This document shows positions 8,927 to 17,741 of a DNA stretch of 64,000 bases, in pieces (within the stretch, counting starts at the first letter, position 1; every line of letters starts with the position of its first letter). The position numbers were made by a program, and so were the translations under genes. The notes below the pieces were generated by a model that ran no database searches, was not told the origin of the DNA, and saw nothing but the letters and a program-made list of their open reading frames with translations. Source of the DNA: Candidatus Thiodiazotropha sp. (lineage in GTDB: Bacteria; Pseudomonadota; Gammaproteobacteria; Chromatiales; Chromatiaceae); contig JAIVEQ010000023.1 in assembly GCA_023838465.1 (NCBI GenBank), positions 1-64,000 of the forward strand, given 5' to 3'.

Positions 8927-9466
8927 CTAGAAATTATTCAGGGATCGATTGTCCCGCATGGCACGAAATATTGCATCGGATGGATTGGTTTGGCCGGTCA
9001 GAAGATTACATATCAGATCTTCATAAAGCGCAGCGCGATAATCTGTCGATTCATCCTTTGGGATGGTCTGCCAATCGCTGTCGGCGGCAGGAAAAAGCTT
9101 GTTCGCGCTACCGTAGGCATAAACTTTATATTCTCTTTCACCACAACGTAGACCTTCGTAAGAGCTGTTTGTCGCACCGGATTGTGAACGGATAACCACG
9201 GCAAATCGAGTCACCCCCTCTGTACCGGTCTTCAGTGAACCGCGTTCGATGTAGTAACGAAAGCGGGGCTGATCTGCACCTACCTGAAATTCCTGCAAAT
9301 CATCGAGGTTTATCTCGTCAGGAATCGTAACCTCAGCTTCTTTAAAAGGTACTTCGGGTTGCCAGTCAGGATTGGCATAAACATCTTCCGTCAGTATATT
9401 GTCGGCGTACAGGACGGGTGTGATCAAGAACAGAATCAGAATAAATAGATGAACCCTTTGTAGCAT
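8927..9466 (-). CDS. Secreted CNP1-like family protein
   Basis: A 179-residue protein with an N-terminal signal peptide (MLQRVHLFILILFLITPVLYA). The body matches the CNP1-like pattern as I recall it: RFRYYIERGSLKTG, VTRFAVVIRSQSGATN and YEGLRCGEREYKVYA. Its role is unknown; the family is periplasmic or exported in beta- and gammaproteobacteria. It lies directly upstream of prlC on the same strand. Confidence 0.8.
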   Translation of the reverse strand: MLQRVHLFILILFLITPVLYADNILTEDVYANPDWQPEVPFKEAEVTIPDEINLDDLQEFQVGADQPRFRYYIERGSLKTGTEGVTRFAVVIRSQSGATNSSYEGLRCGEREYKVYAYGSANKLFPAADSDWQTIPKDESTDYRAALYEDLICNLLTGQTNPSDAIFRAMRDNRSLNNF

Positions 9467-9575
9467 GCAGCAACCTATTATGGTGAATCATTAAGGTAGC
9501 TATTTTCGCATCCCCTTGGCTTTAGAGGAATAGCTGTTTGCTAACAGGCCCTAACCAAGCGCTTGATCTTGTATT

Positions 9576-10529
9576 TCAGATTTGGATCAAATGGGATGTG
9601 ATGAACCAGGCAGTGCCAGAGCCGAGGACAAAGAAGCCCACCAGGGAGGCAAGGGCTAGCATACGGTATTGTCTCACCATATCAAACTCCTCCTTGGTCG
9701 ATATCAACAGTGGGCGACGGGCTGTACCCGTGCTGCTCAATGTATGCAGGGGTTGTTGATCCTCCTTCATCTGCTCTCGGGTGACTTCCCGTTCTGCACT
9801 GCGACGTACCGCTTCCCATTCATCGATATCGATTTGACCATCCTGGTTGCGGTCGAACCTTTCCAGCAATGTGGCATGGTCGGCCTTCCATTGGCTGAGA
9901 CGGCCTCTGATCATATCATCACGCATTGCCTTGCGGTCCATTTCTCCGAGTGAGCTGAACAGGCCGATAGCATACAGCGGATCACCTGGGATAATGGTCT
10001 CTTCTGTATAACGGAAATCACCACTGAAGGTGGTACTGACTGAGATACGCTGACCGAGACGGTCGAGTAAATTGTGGGTGGTTCCTGTGCCCCTGTCCGG
10101 ACCGGCTGAGGGTGTGGCATTCGGTCCATACCAGATACTCTTTTCACTGGGAGTGATGTTGGCGTCCTCCGGATCGAGGATGCACTCACCCGTCGCATCT
10201 TGAATCAGAAACAGACTCACACTCTTATCCGAGCGGACCGATCGCCACCCTTTATCATTTCTCCGTTCGACTTTATATCGCCACCAACAGCAGGGCATAC
10301 CGCTAAGGGGTGCGATGATCGGCTCGCCACGCATCATCGCAGCCTCCCCAATTAACTCGACATAGCCCTGTGGGGCCGATCGGATGCGTGAGGTAGGGGT
10401 ATCCTCGATCAGTCGTGCATGATGCAGATTACGAAATGCAAAATAGAGTGCAACCAGTACCAGCAGGGTCAGTACAAGGGTCCAGAGCCAGAAGGCTTCA
10501 TCACCCCAATTGGTAATATCCCGCAGCAT
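9576..10529 (-). CDS. GIDE-domain membrane protein with an EF-hand
   Basis: A 317-residue protein with one N-terminal TM segment (residues 13-32), a GIDE-type domain (about 45-190: PLSGMPCCWWRYKVE, ILDPEDANI, FRYTEETIIPGDPLYAIG) and a C-terminal TM segment (about 289-312). GIDE is the membrane-side domain of mitochondrial MULAN-type ubiquitin ligases; bacterial versions lack the RING finger. Between the domain and the last TM is a canonical EF-hand loop, DRNQDGQIDIDE (residues 226-237). The gene follows lemA by 5 bases; LemA-GIDE pairs are recurrent in bacteria, suggesting a shared membrane complex of unknown role. Confidence 0.8.
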   Translation of the reverse strand: MLRDITNWGDEAFWLWTLVLTLLVLVALYFAFRNLHHARLIEDTPTSRIRSAPQGYVELIGEAAMMRGEPIIAPLSGMPCCWWRYKVERRNDKGWRSVRSDKSVSLFLIQDATGECILDPEDANITPSEKSIWYGPNATPSAGPDRGTGTTHNLLDRLGQRISVSTTFSGDFRYTEETIIPGDPLYAIGLFSSLGEMDRKAMRDDMIRGRLSQWKADHATLLERFDRNQDGQIDIDEWEAVRRSAEREVTREQMKEDQQPLHTLSSTGTARRPLLISTKEEFDMVRQYRMLALASLVGFFVLGSGTAWFITSHLIQI

Positions 10530-10534
10530 GAGAT

Positions 10535-11107
10535 TCAGTTGAACAGGGTGCCCATATCGACATCTGTCAATTCAGCTTCATCGAACTCCAATAAGTCGGC
10601 AGGTTTGAAGCTGAAATATCTGGCCAGGATAAGGTCGGGAAACTGCTCGATGCGGACATTATTAATGTTGGCACTGTCGTTATAGAACTCGCGTCGGTCA
10701 GCGATGCTGTTCTCCAATCCGGTGATACGCGACTGAAGGTGGAGAAAGGTGTCGTTGGCCTTCAGATCCGGATAGTTTTCCGCCACCGCGAAGAGGTTAC
10801 CGAGCCCCAGTCGTAGCTGACTTTCAGCCGCCCCGACTGCCCCGACATCACCTTGGCGCATAGCATTATTGACGGCTGCTCGAGCCAGCATCACCTTCTC
10901 CAGGGTCTCCTGCTCAAATTTCATATACTGCTTACAGGTCTCGATCAGCTTAGGTAACTCGTCATGGCGCTGTTTTAGCAACACATCGATATTCGACCAC
11001 GCCTTGGTAACATCGTGTTTCAGTCGCACCAGGTTGTTGTAAATCAGTACCGCATAGATCAGGATAGCAACAGCTGTTCCTATCAGCACAAAGATAACAA
11101 TTTCCAT
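10535..11107 (-). CDS. lemA: LemA family protein
   Basis: A 190-residue LemA protein with an N-terminal TM segment (residues 3-24) followed by the LemA helical domain (LIYNNLVRLKHDVTKAWSNI, LLKQRHDELPKLIETCKQYM, FAVAENYPDLKANDTFLHLQ). LemA proteins expose a helical domain outside the cytoplasm; the function is poorly known. It is the first gene of a two-gene unit with the GIDE protein and is divergent from the carbonic anhydrase gene, with only 22 bases between starts, so promoters must overlap coding sequence. Confidence 0.9.
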   Translation of the reverse strand: MEIVIFVLIGTAVAILIYAVLIYNNLVRLKHDVTKAWSNIDVLLKQRHDELPKLIETCKQYMKFEQETLEKVMLARAAVNNAMRQGDVGAVGAAESQLRLGLGNLFAVAENYPDLKANDTFLHLQSRITGLENSIADRREFYNDSANINNVRIEQFPDLILARYFSFKPADLLEFDEAELTDVDMGTLFN

Positions 11108-11129
11108 TAATCAGATTCCCCCACTTATC

Positions 11130-11666
11130 ATGCCAAACCTTCGTCGTTTTGAATCACATCATCCACAAATTGCTGAAGATGCCTGGATCGATGATACAGC
11201 CGTTGTGATCGGTGATGTCAGTATTGCATCACAGGTCTCGGTCTGGCCAATGTGCGTCATTCGTGGCGATGTACATCGGATTCGTATCGGCGCCCGAACC
11301 AATATCCAGGATGGTTCAGTGTTACATGTATCCCATGACAGCTACTATCTGCCTGGTGGTCGTCCACTCATCATTGGTGAGGATGTTACCGTTGGCCACA
11401 GGGTGCTGTTACACGGTTGTGATATTGCCGATAGTTGCTTTATCGGCATGGGGTCGACAATTCTTGATGGTGCAGTACTGGAACCCAAGACTATGCTGGG
11501 TGCCGGTTCCTTGGTGCCCCAGGGGCGTACACTTCAAGGCGGCTATCTCTGGCTGGGCCAACCAGCTCGTCGGGTACGTGCTCTGAGTGATCAGGAGCAG
11601 GAGATTATTGGCTATACAGCCAAGCACTATGTGCAGTTGACAAAGCGTCACAAGCTGGAAGGCTGA
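11130..11666 (+). CDS. Gamma-class carbonic anhydrase family protein
   Basis: A 178-residue left-handed beta-helix protein with hexapeptide repeats. Metal-binding histidines occur in GDVHRIRIGARTNIQDGSVL and VGHRVLLHGC, the pattern of gamma carbonic anhydrases and their YrdA/PaaY relatives. Those enzymes hydrate CO2 or have unproven activity. Divergent from lemA. Confidence 0.9.
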   Translation: MPNLRRFESHHPQIAEDAWIDDTAVVIGDVSIASQVSVWPMCVIRGDVHRIRIGARTNIQDGSVLHVSHDSYYLPGGRPLIIGEDVTVGHRVLLHGCDIADSCFIGMGSTILDGAVLEPKTMLGAGSLVPQGRTLQGGYLWLGQPARRVRALSDQEQEIIGYTAKHYVQLTKRHKLEG

Positions 11667-11703
11667 GAGGGGGGGTAGCCCTGCCACACCATGAGTGGAC
11701 CTG

Positions 11704-12519
11704 TTATTTACCTCGCAACATGGCGATAACCGGTGATGTCTCAGGCAGGATATCCCGCCACAACCTAAATGACTCTGCAGCCTGCTCAACCAACATACCA
11801 AGACCATCAAGAGAGCGTGCTGCCTGATGTGCTTTTCCCCAGGCTTGGAATGCGGTGACTTGATGACTGTAGAGCATGTCATAACACCAACAACCTTTAG
11901 CGAGTATCTCATCGGGAATCGCTGGTACCTCACCCTCAAGCCCGGCGGCGGTGCCGTTAATGATCAGGTCGAACTGCATTCCCTCCAGTTCATCCAGGCC
12001 ACAACCCGCCACCTGGCCATAGGAGGCGAGTCCATTTGCCATTGAATAGGCTTTGCTTGCGGTTCGGTTGGCGATGACGATCCGTTTCGGTTTTTGTTCC
12101 AGTAGCGGGCGCATTACACCGCGTACTGCGCCACCTGCTCCTAGCATCAAGATACGCTTGCCTTGAAGACGAAAGCCCTGGTTAACCGTAAGATCCCTGA
12201 CCAGTCCGACACCGTCAGTATTGTCTCCGCGAAGTTGGTTGTTATCCAGACGAATCAAGGTATTCACCGCCCCTGCGGTATGTGCCCTCGGACTCAGTTC
12301 ATCCGCCAGGCGCCATGCCTGCTGTTTAAACGGGATAGTGACATTGAGGCCCTGACCGCCCTCCGCTAGAAAGTGTCGTACATCACCGACAAAATCATCG
12401 ATACTTCCGAGCAGGCGGCTATATTCAATCGATTCTCCTGTCTGTTGAGCAAATGCGGCGTGGATCTCAGGTGATTTGCTGTGCTCAATGGGATTCCCAA
12501 TGACGGCGTACTTATCCAT
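11704..12519 (-). CDS. aroE: Shikimate dehydrogenase
   Basis: A 271-residue enzyme of normal length. It reduces 3-dehydroshikimate to shikimate with NADPH in aromatic amino acid synthesis. Seen are the substrate site SKSPEIH, the catalytic Lys region NVTIPFK, NTDGVGLVRDL, the dinucleotide loop GAGGAVRGV and NRTASKA for NADP. It lies downstream of hemB on the same strand, with a heptamer repeat tract between them. Confidence 0.95.
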   Translation of the reverse strand: MDKYAVIGNPIEHSKSPEIHAAFAQQTGESIEYSRLLGSIDDFVGDVRHFLAEGGQGLNVTIPFKQQAWRLADELSPRAHTAGAVNTLIRLDNNQLRGDNTDGVGLVRDLTVNQGFRLQGKRILMLGAGGAVRGVMRPLLEQKPKRIVIANRTASKAYSMANGLASYGQVAGCGLDELEGMQFDLIINGTAAGLEGEVPAIPDEILAKGCWCYDMLYSHQVTAFQAWGKAHQAARSLDGLGMLVEQAAESFRLWRDILPETSPVIAMLRGK

Positions 12520-12586
12520 TTTTTTTATAAGACCTATCGCTCAAAGTTGCTCAACTTGAGTGTACCTTTTAACTTATGCTGTTTTC

Positions 12587-12629
12587 AAAAACTCAAAACT
12601 CAAAACTCAAAACTCAAAACTCAAAACTC
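12587..12629. repeat. Tandem 7-bp repeat (AAAACTC)x6
   Basis: Six head-to-tail copies of the heptamer AAAACTC lie between the hemB stop and the aroE start. The first copy has one extra A; the rest are exact. No coding role. It may be a slippage-prone tract, which could alter the hemB-aroE spacing. Confidence 0.9.
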
Positions 12630-12632
12630 AGT

Positions 12633-13640
<1,008 letters not shown>

Positions 13641-13727
13641 TTAATCTCTATCAGCTTGGGTCAAACCCCTAAGATAACCTATCATGCACGCCCTGAACCA
13701 CAAACTCAGCAGGTCAGGGCAAGATTT

Positions 13728-14123
13728 ATGAGCCAAAAATCGACAATTTCACCCTATATTTTCGATGTGGAAGAGGTGACCTACGATGAGAAGGTCATAC
13801 AGGCTTCCCATCAACAACCGATCCTGGTCGATTTCTGGGCAGAATGGTGCGCCCCCTGCATCTCCCTCTCTCCAGCATTGGAACGGGTGATCAATGAGTT
13901 GGAAGGCTTGGTCATGCTGGCCAAGTTGGAGGTTGATGACAATATGCGCCTGGCAGGCCACTACCGTCTGCGTGGATTCCCAACCGTGATTCTGTTTGTG
14001 GATGGGGAGGAGGCGGGACGGTTTCACGGTTCCAGAGCCAGTCACTGGCTGAGAGAGTGGATTGAAGAACATCTTGGGGACTATCTTGCCGGTAAGCATC
14101 GGGATAGTACTCCGTCAACCTAA
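13728..14123 (+). CDS. Thioredoxin-like protein (WCAPC)
   Basis: A 131-residue thioredoxin-fold protein without a signal peptide. The active site is WAEWCAPC (Ala instead of the usual Gly) and the cis-Pro is in GFPTVILF. It has an N-terminal extension of about 25 residues relative to TrxA. It may reduce disulphides in the cytoplasm or protect partner proteins. The ATG at 13728 is preceded by AGGG; an in-frame TTG at 13656 is less likely. Confidence 0.85.
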   Translation: MSQKSTISPYIFDVEEVTYDEKVIQASHQQPILVDFWAEWCAPCISLSPALERVINELEGLVMLAKLEVDDNMRLAGHYRLRGFPTVILFVDGEEAGRFHGSRASHWLREWIEEHLGDYLAGKHRDSTPST

Positions 14124-14262
14124 TCTCTTAGGATGCATCCCTGAGCGGCGAATTTAATTCGCGGATATTGCATGCTGGCTCAGTAAGTAGTTGGATGGCG
14201 TTATTAAATAATTATATAAAACAACGAGATATACTTACTTTCGGTGTTTTGTGGCGACACAT

Positions 14263-14391
14263 GAAAACAGACTCAAGTTTTCTTTTTTAGCGCCGTTATA
14301 GAGGGTAACAGGCATTTATTGGTTTCGATCCTCCTCCGGCGCTGAAATATAGCGCTTTAAGCCCACCCCTTCCCCGGGTGGGTCTTTTTTT
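14263..14391 (+). ncRNA. Possible structured RNA between two terminator-like hairpins
   Basis: Between the convergent thioredoxin and tsaC genes there are, in order: a GAAAAC/GTTTTC hairpin followed by six T (14263-14288); a 7-bp long-range stem AGCGCCG / CGGCGCT (14289-14295 with 14337-14343) enclosing a GAGG/CCTC stem; and a strong terminator (14362-14391). The layout suggests a short structured transcript or tandem terminators. It does not look like 6S, tmRNA or a tRNA that I can fold. Low confidence that it is an RNA gene. The region 14124-14262 shows nothing else. Confidence 0.3.
14362..14391 (+). terminator. Intrinsic terminator before tsaC (plus strand)
   Basis: The stem CCCACCC / GGGTGGG with a 7-base C-rich loop is followed by TC and seven T on the plus strand, ending exactly at the tsaC stop. 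Confidence 0.85.
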
Positions 14392-14955
14392 CTAAGCCCG
14401 AAATAAGCACCCGCTCATGGCATCCTTAATGGACGTAGGCTTTTTCAATCCCCCTGTCTTTCCATGCACAATAAGATCCACATCTTTACCGCAGCGTAGG
14501 CGAACCTGAAGTGGATTTCGCGCCGGTGGACGCTGGCTGATATTGGCACTGGTTGATACCAGGGGAGTTCCTGCGGCACGACAAAGTGCGGCAGCAATAG
14601 GGTGGTCAGTGACGCGTACAGCAAGGGTGGCATGTTGTCCTGTGAGCCAGTCGGGAACATTGTTAGCAGCGGGTATCAGCCAGGTTGTCGGCCCTGGCCA
14701 GCTTTGTTGAATACGTGCCATAGATGATTTGGGTAGCTTGCCAATATAGGGTTGCAGGCGTTCAATCCGGTCTGCAATCAAGATCAACCCTTTTGTCACT
14801 GGTCGTTGCTTGAGGGCTAATAATCTAGTTACCGCTTCAAAATTCAGTGGATGACAGCCTAGTCCATAGACGGCTTCAGTGGGGTAGGCGATTAAACCTC
14901 CGAGTGTGATGACACGAGCCGCCTGACGCAGATGCCATGGATGTATATGGGACAT
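14392..14955 (-). CDS. tsaC: L-threonylcarbamoyladenylate synthase (YrdC/Sua5 family)
   Basis: A 187-residue YrdC-fold protein, the normal TsaC length, without the extra C-terminal Sua5 domain. It makes threonylcarbamoyl-AMP for the t6A37 modification of ANN-decoding tRNAs. The ATP/threonine cleft motifs are LIAYPTEAVYGLGC, LKQRPVTKGLILIA, TTWLIPA and LVSTSANISQRPP. It has no operon partner here. Confidence 0.95.
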   Translation of the reverse strand: MSHIHPWHLRQAARVITLGGLIAYPTEAVYGLGCHPLNFEAVTRLLALKQRPVTKGLILIADRIERLQPYIGKLPKSSMARIQQSWPGPTTWLIPAANNVPDWLTGQHATLAVRVTDHPIAAALCRAAGTPLVSTSANISQRPPARNPLQVRLRCGKDVDLIVHGKTGGLKKPTSIKDAMSGCLFRA

Positions 14956-15024
14956 AGTTTACAAAAAATACCCAAATAAGTGGTGATCAATAAAACAGTC
15001 TGGCATGCCTGATTTAGGTTTTGA

Positions 15025-15044
15025 ACAGTATAGGACACTACACT
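15025..15044. repeat. Dispersed imperfect palindrome, copy 1
   Basis: The 20-mer ACAGTATAGGACACTACACT also occurs at 57473 and, inverted, at 58897. It can fold as AGTATAG-GACA-CTACACT with one mismatch. It sits in the gap between tsaC and the sensor gene. Confidence 0.75.
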
Positions 15045-15185
15045 CTGTGATTGTTGACAGTTAAACCCAAGTTAAACGTGAGCTGAGGCTTGTCCATCTG
15101 TTCAAAATGTTTAAAATTTTGGCATGATGATCTATTCAGGTATATATATAAGGTCTCAAGATGAATACATCGGGAGATATTAAGG

Positions 15186-16631
15186 ATGTTGCATCGTTCT
15201 CTTGGCCTATGCTTGCTGGGGTTAGTGCTCACTACCCAAGCAGTGGCACAGGTCTCTCGTTTTAGTCTGGCGGAAAAGCGTTGGCTTGATGATCATCGTC
15301 ATTTAAACATTGGCGTGGTTGAGATAACGCCACCTATTCTCTATTTCGAATCATCTCAGCCAAAAGGCTTGGTAGCAGACTACCTCCGGGCTTTGGCTAG
15401 AGAGCTTGGACTGCAGCTGAATCTGATTCATTATCCGGATCAGCCGACACTTTTACAGGCGCTGAGAGAGAGAGAGGTTGATCTGATTGGCGCAGCGATT
15501 CATACCTCTCCAAGCTCAAATGAACTGCATTTCTCTCGTCCCTATCTGAATCTACCGGCTGCCCTGTTTGCCATGGGGAGGATGGCTGATAGTGGGCTTA
15601 CTGCACTGGATGGTTTAGAGGTCTCAGTTGTTGCAGGTGGTGTATGGGAAGAAGGTCTTCCTCACCTTTTACCAACCCTGAATATCATGGCATTCAATAA
15701 TCTGGAGCAAGCCCTACAGGCAGTCGTTGATGATAGAGCGCAGGCCTTTTTGGGGAACGTCGCAAGTGTCGACCATCTTATTGATACATCAGGCCACTAT
15801 GCCGGGCTTAGAGAAATGATGCGTCTTGATCTGACCGTCGATGTGGCACTGGCTACACTGTCCAGTGAACCTGTTTTGCTGAGCTTACTGCAGAAGGGTT
15901 TGGATCGGCTTGGCGAAGAGGATATGCGTGATATTTGGTTCAATTGGCAAGGGGTTGAGGCCCCTGTGGAACGTGATTCAACAATCCTCTCAGTGGTGAT
16001 GTGGGGATTATTACTGGTGTTATGGAGTGCAATATTGGTATGGGGTGTCAGAGGGCAATCAAACAAAAAGCTGCGACATCACAGATTCAAGACGAGGCGC
16101 TCTATTAAACGTTTGAGACGAAGAGAGAATCTGCTTAAACAAAAACTGATGGCTCTGAAGCAAAAGACCAAACGCTACCGTTATCGGACAAAGGAGTTGC
16201 GCAACCAGATTGATTTTATGAATCACGTACTACCGACAGCCTCATGGAGTTGGGACCCAACAGTGAATACCTGTCGGTGGGATGATGCGATGTTTGATAT
16301 GACAGGTTTGGAAAGAGGGATATTTACACCCTTGCCAGAGGCTGTGCTGAATCTGATGGATCAACAGGACAGGAACAAGGTGGCAAAGCTGTTCGATGAT
16401 GAATTTCGGGATGAAATACGCATTACTTATCGGATTCTGCTACCGGATGGGAGTGAAAAAAGGTTACTTGACTACAGTCACTATGTTATTGATGGAGAAG
16501 ATGATTCAGGAAAACGAGTGGGAATTTGCTGGGATGTGGATGATTATTTCAACCAAACCGGACAACATCAAGCCAGCACTGATGAGAATGCTTCGTCAGT
16601 TGCAGAGAAATTGGGGCAGGTAACTGAATAG
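15186..16631 (+). CDS. Periplasmic-binding/PAS sensor protein lacking an output domain
   Basis: A 481-residue membrane protein. It has a signal peptide (residues 1-22), a bacterial extracellular solute-binding family 3 domain (about 28-255: LNIGVVEITPPILYFESSQP, LVADYLRALARELGL, VDLIGAAIHTS), a TM segment (about 265-287), a very basic coiled coil (about 292-340) and a PAS-like domain (about 345-460: ASWSWDPTVNTCRWDDAMFD, YRILLPDGSEKRLLDYSHYV). The order matches EvgS- or GGDEF-type sensors, yet it stops at residue 481 with no kinase, GGDEF, EAL or MCP module. GGGAG and AAGG precede the ATG. The downstream gene is unrelated. Confidence 0.8.
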   Translation: MLHRSLGLCLLGLVLTTQAVAQVSRFSLAEKRWLDDHRHLNIGVVEITPPILYFESSQPKGLVADYLRALARELGLQLNLIHYPDQPTLLQALREREVDLIGAAIHTSPSSNELHFSRPYLNLPAALFAMGRMADSGLTALDGLEVSVVAGGVWEEGLPHLLPTLNIMAFNNLEQALQAVVDDRAQAFLGNVASVDHLIDTSGHYAGLREMMRLDLTVDVALATLSSEPVLLSLLQKGLDRLGEEDMRDIWFNWQGVEAPVERDSTILSVVMWGLLLVLWSAILVWGVRGQSNKKLRHHRFKTRRSIKRLRRRENLLKQKLMALKQKTKRYRYRTKELRNQIDFMNHVLPTASWSWDPTVNTCRWDDAMFDMTGLERGIFTPLPEAVLNLMDQQDRNKVAKLFDDEFRDEIRITYRILLPDGSEKRLLDYSHYVIDGEDDSGKRVGICWDVDDYFNQTGQHQASTDENASSVAEKLGQVTE

Positions 16632-16930
16632 AATTCAGCTCAAATTGGGATTGAAAATCTTAATTTTAGGGTACTATAACGTTTGCTTCTGAATAGCGGT
16701 TCCATCTTGTAAAATTTGCCGGTATTGAGAGAATTATCTTAAATATCAATAAGTAATCCATATAAAACTAAGGTTTTTTTAGTTACTATGAGTGGGTGTG
16801 GCAACTATCTGGTCCCTCATTGATTGGCTGGCTTTCTGACCAGAAAAGCAGGACTTTGCACCAACCTATAAGCACCTTTCTGATATTCTATTGTCTCATT
16901 AACAGACTGGATTTTGGGGAAAAGGGAGTC

Positions 16931-17560
16931 ATGATCAGATTCATTACCATTCTTTTATCATCGTTATTGTTAACCGCCAGTTTACCTGCAGCAGCGAATG
17001 TCACACCCTCTGAACGTATTAAGGAGACGGTGGATCGCATTTTAGAGGTTATGCAGGACAAAGAGCTGGGCAGAGTGGCCCGCCGCGATCAGGTGAAGGA
17101 GATCGTGCGCAAGCGTTTTGACTATGAGTCGATGTCGCAGGTTATTCTCGCCACCAACTGGCGCAAGGCTACAAAACCCCAACGGGAGCAGTTTATTACC
17201 CTGTTCCGTGAGCTATTGGAACAGACTTACTTCTCGGCGATGGATAGCTACAATAACCAAACTGTACGGATGGGAAGAGAGCGGATGAAAGGTAAGCTGG
17301 CAAATGTGCAGACCTTCATCGTAGCCGCCAACAAGGAGCTGACTGTCAGTTATAAGATGCGCTATCGGAACGACGACTGGTATGCTTATGATGTCGCTGT
17401 GGATGGCGTAAGCCTTGTGAGTAACTACCGCACCTCTTTCCGCAACCTGGTGAAGAGTAAGGGGATGGATGGCTTGCTGGCAGAACTTGCACAGAAAGTT
17501 GCAACACTCAAAGCTAACAACAAGAACAGTGGGCAGGTTAACCCCCCGGCTGAAAAATAG
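16931..17560 (+). CDS. mlaC: MlaC-like phospholipid-binding periplasmic protein
   Basis: A 209-residue protein with a signal peptide (MIRFITILLSSLLLTASLPAAA). The body is the MlaC/Ttg2D fold: RRDQVKEIVRKRFDYESMSQ, ATKPQREQFITLFRELLEQT and FRNLVKSKGMDGLLAEL. MlaC shuttles phospholipids between the outer and inner membranes. It stands alone here; mlaF, mlaE, mlaD and mlaB are absent from the window. The ATG is chosen for the signal peptide; the in-frame GTG at 16796 would add 45 implausible residues. Downstream (17575-17640) is a GC-rich imperfect inverted repeat CGCGCCC / GGGCGCG. Confidence 0.85.
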   Translation: MIRFITILLSSLLLTASLPAAANVTPSERIKETVDRILEVMQDKELGRVARRDQVKEIVRKRFDYESMSQVILATNWRKATKPQREQFITLFRELLEQTYFSAMDSYNNQTVRMGRERMKGKLANVQTFIVAANKELTVSYKMRYRNDDWYAYDVAVDGVSLVSNYRTSFRNLVKSKGMDGLLAELAQKVATLKANNKNSGQVNPPAEK

Positions 17561-17741
17561 ACTTATCCAAGCCCCACGCGCCCAGCACCCCAAGGGCACT
17601 TTCTGCGGGGCGCGACCAATGGACTGGTGTCGCACTGAAATCACGCATTAGTATGAGACAGTACACAAGTCTGGAAAGGGGATTGACAGCCAGTCACAAT
17701 AACAATCAGTATCCTAGTCAGGATCACCGAAGGAGAAAAAT

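Noticed and set aside
12587..12629. Heptamer tract as a CRISPR array
   Set aside because: Repeats are 7 bp with no spacers and no cas genes nearby.
16796..16930. GTG-initiated extension of mlaC
   Set aside because: It would bury the signal peptide 45 residues inside the protein.
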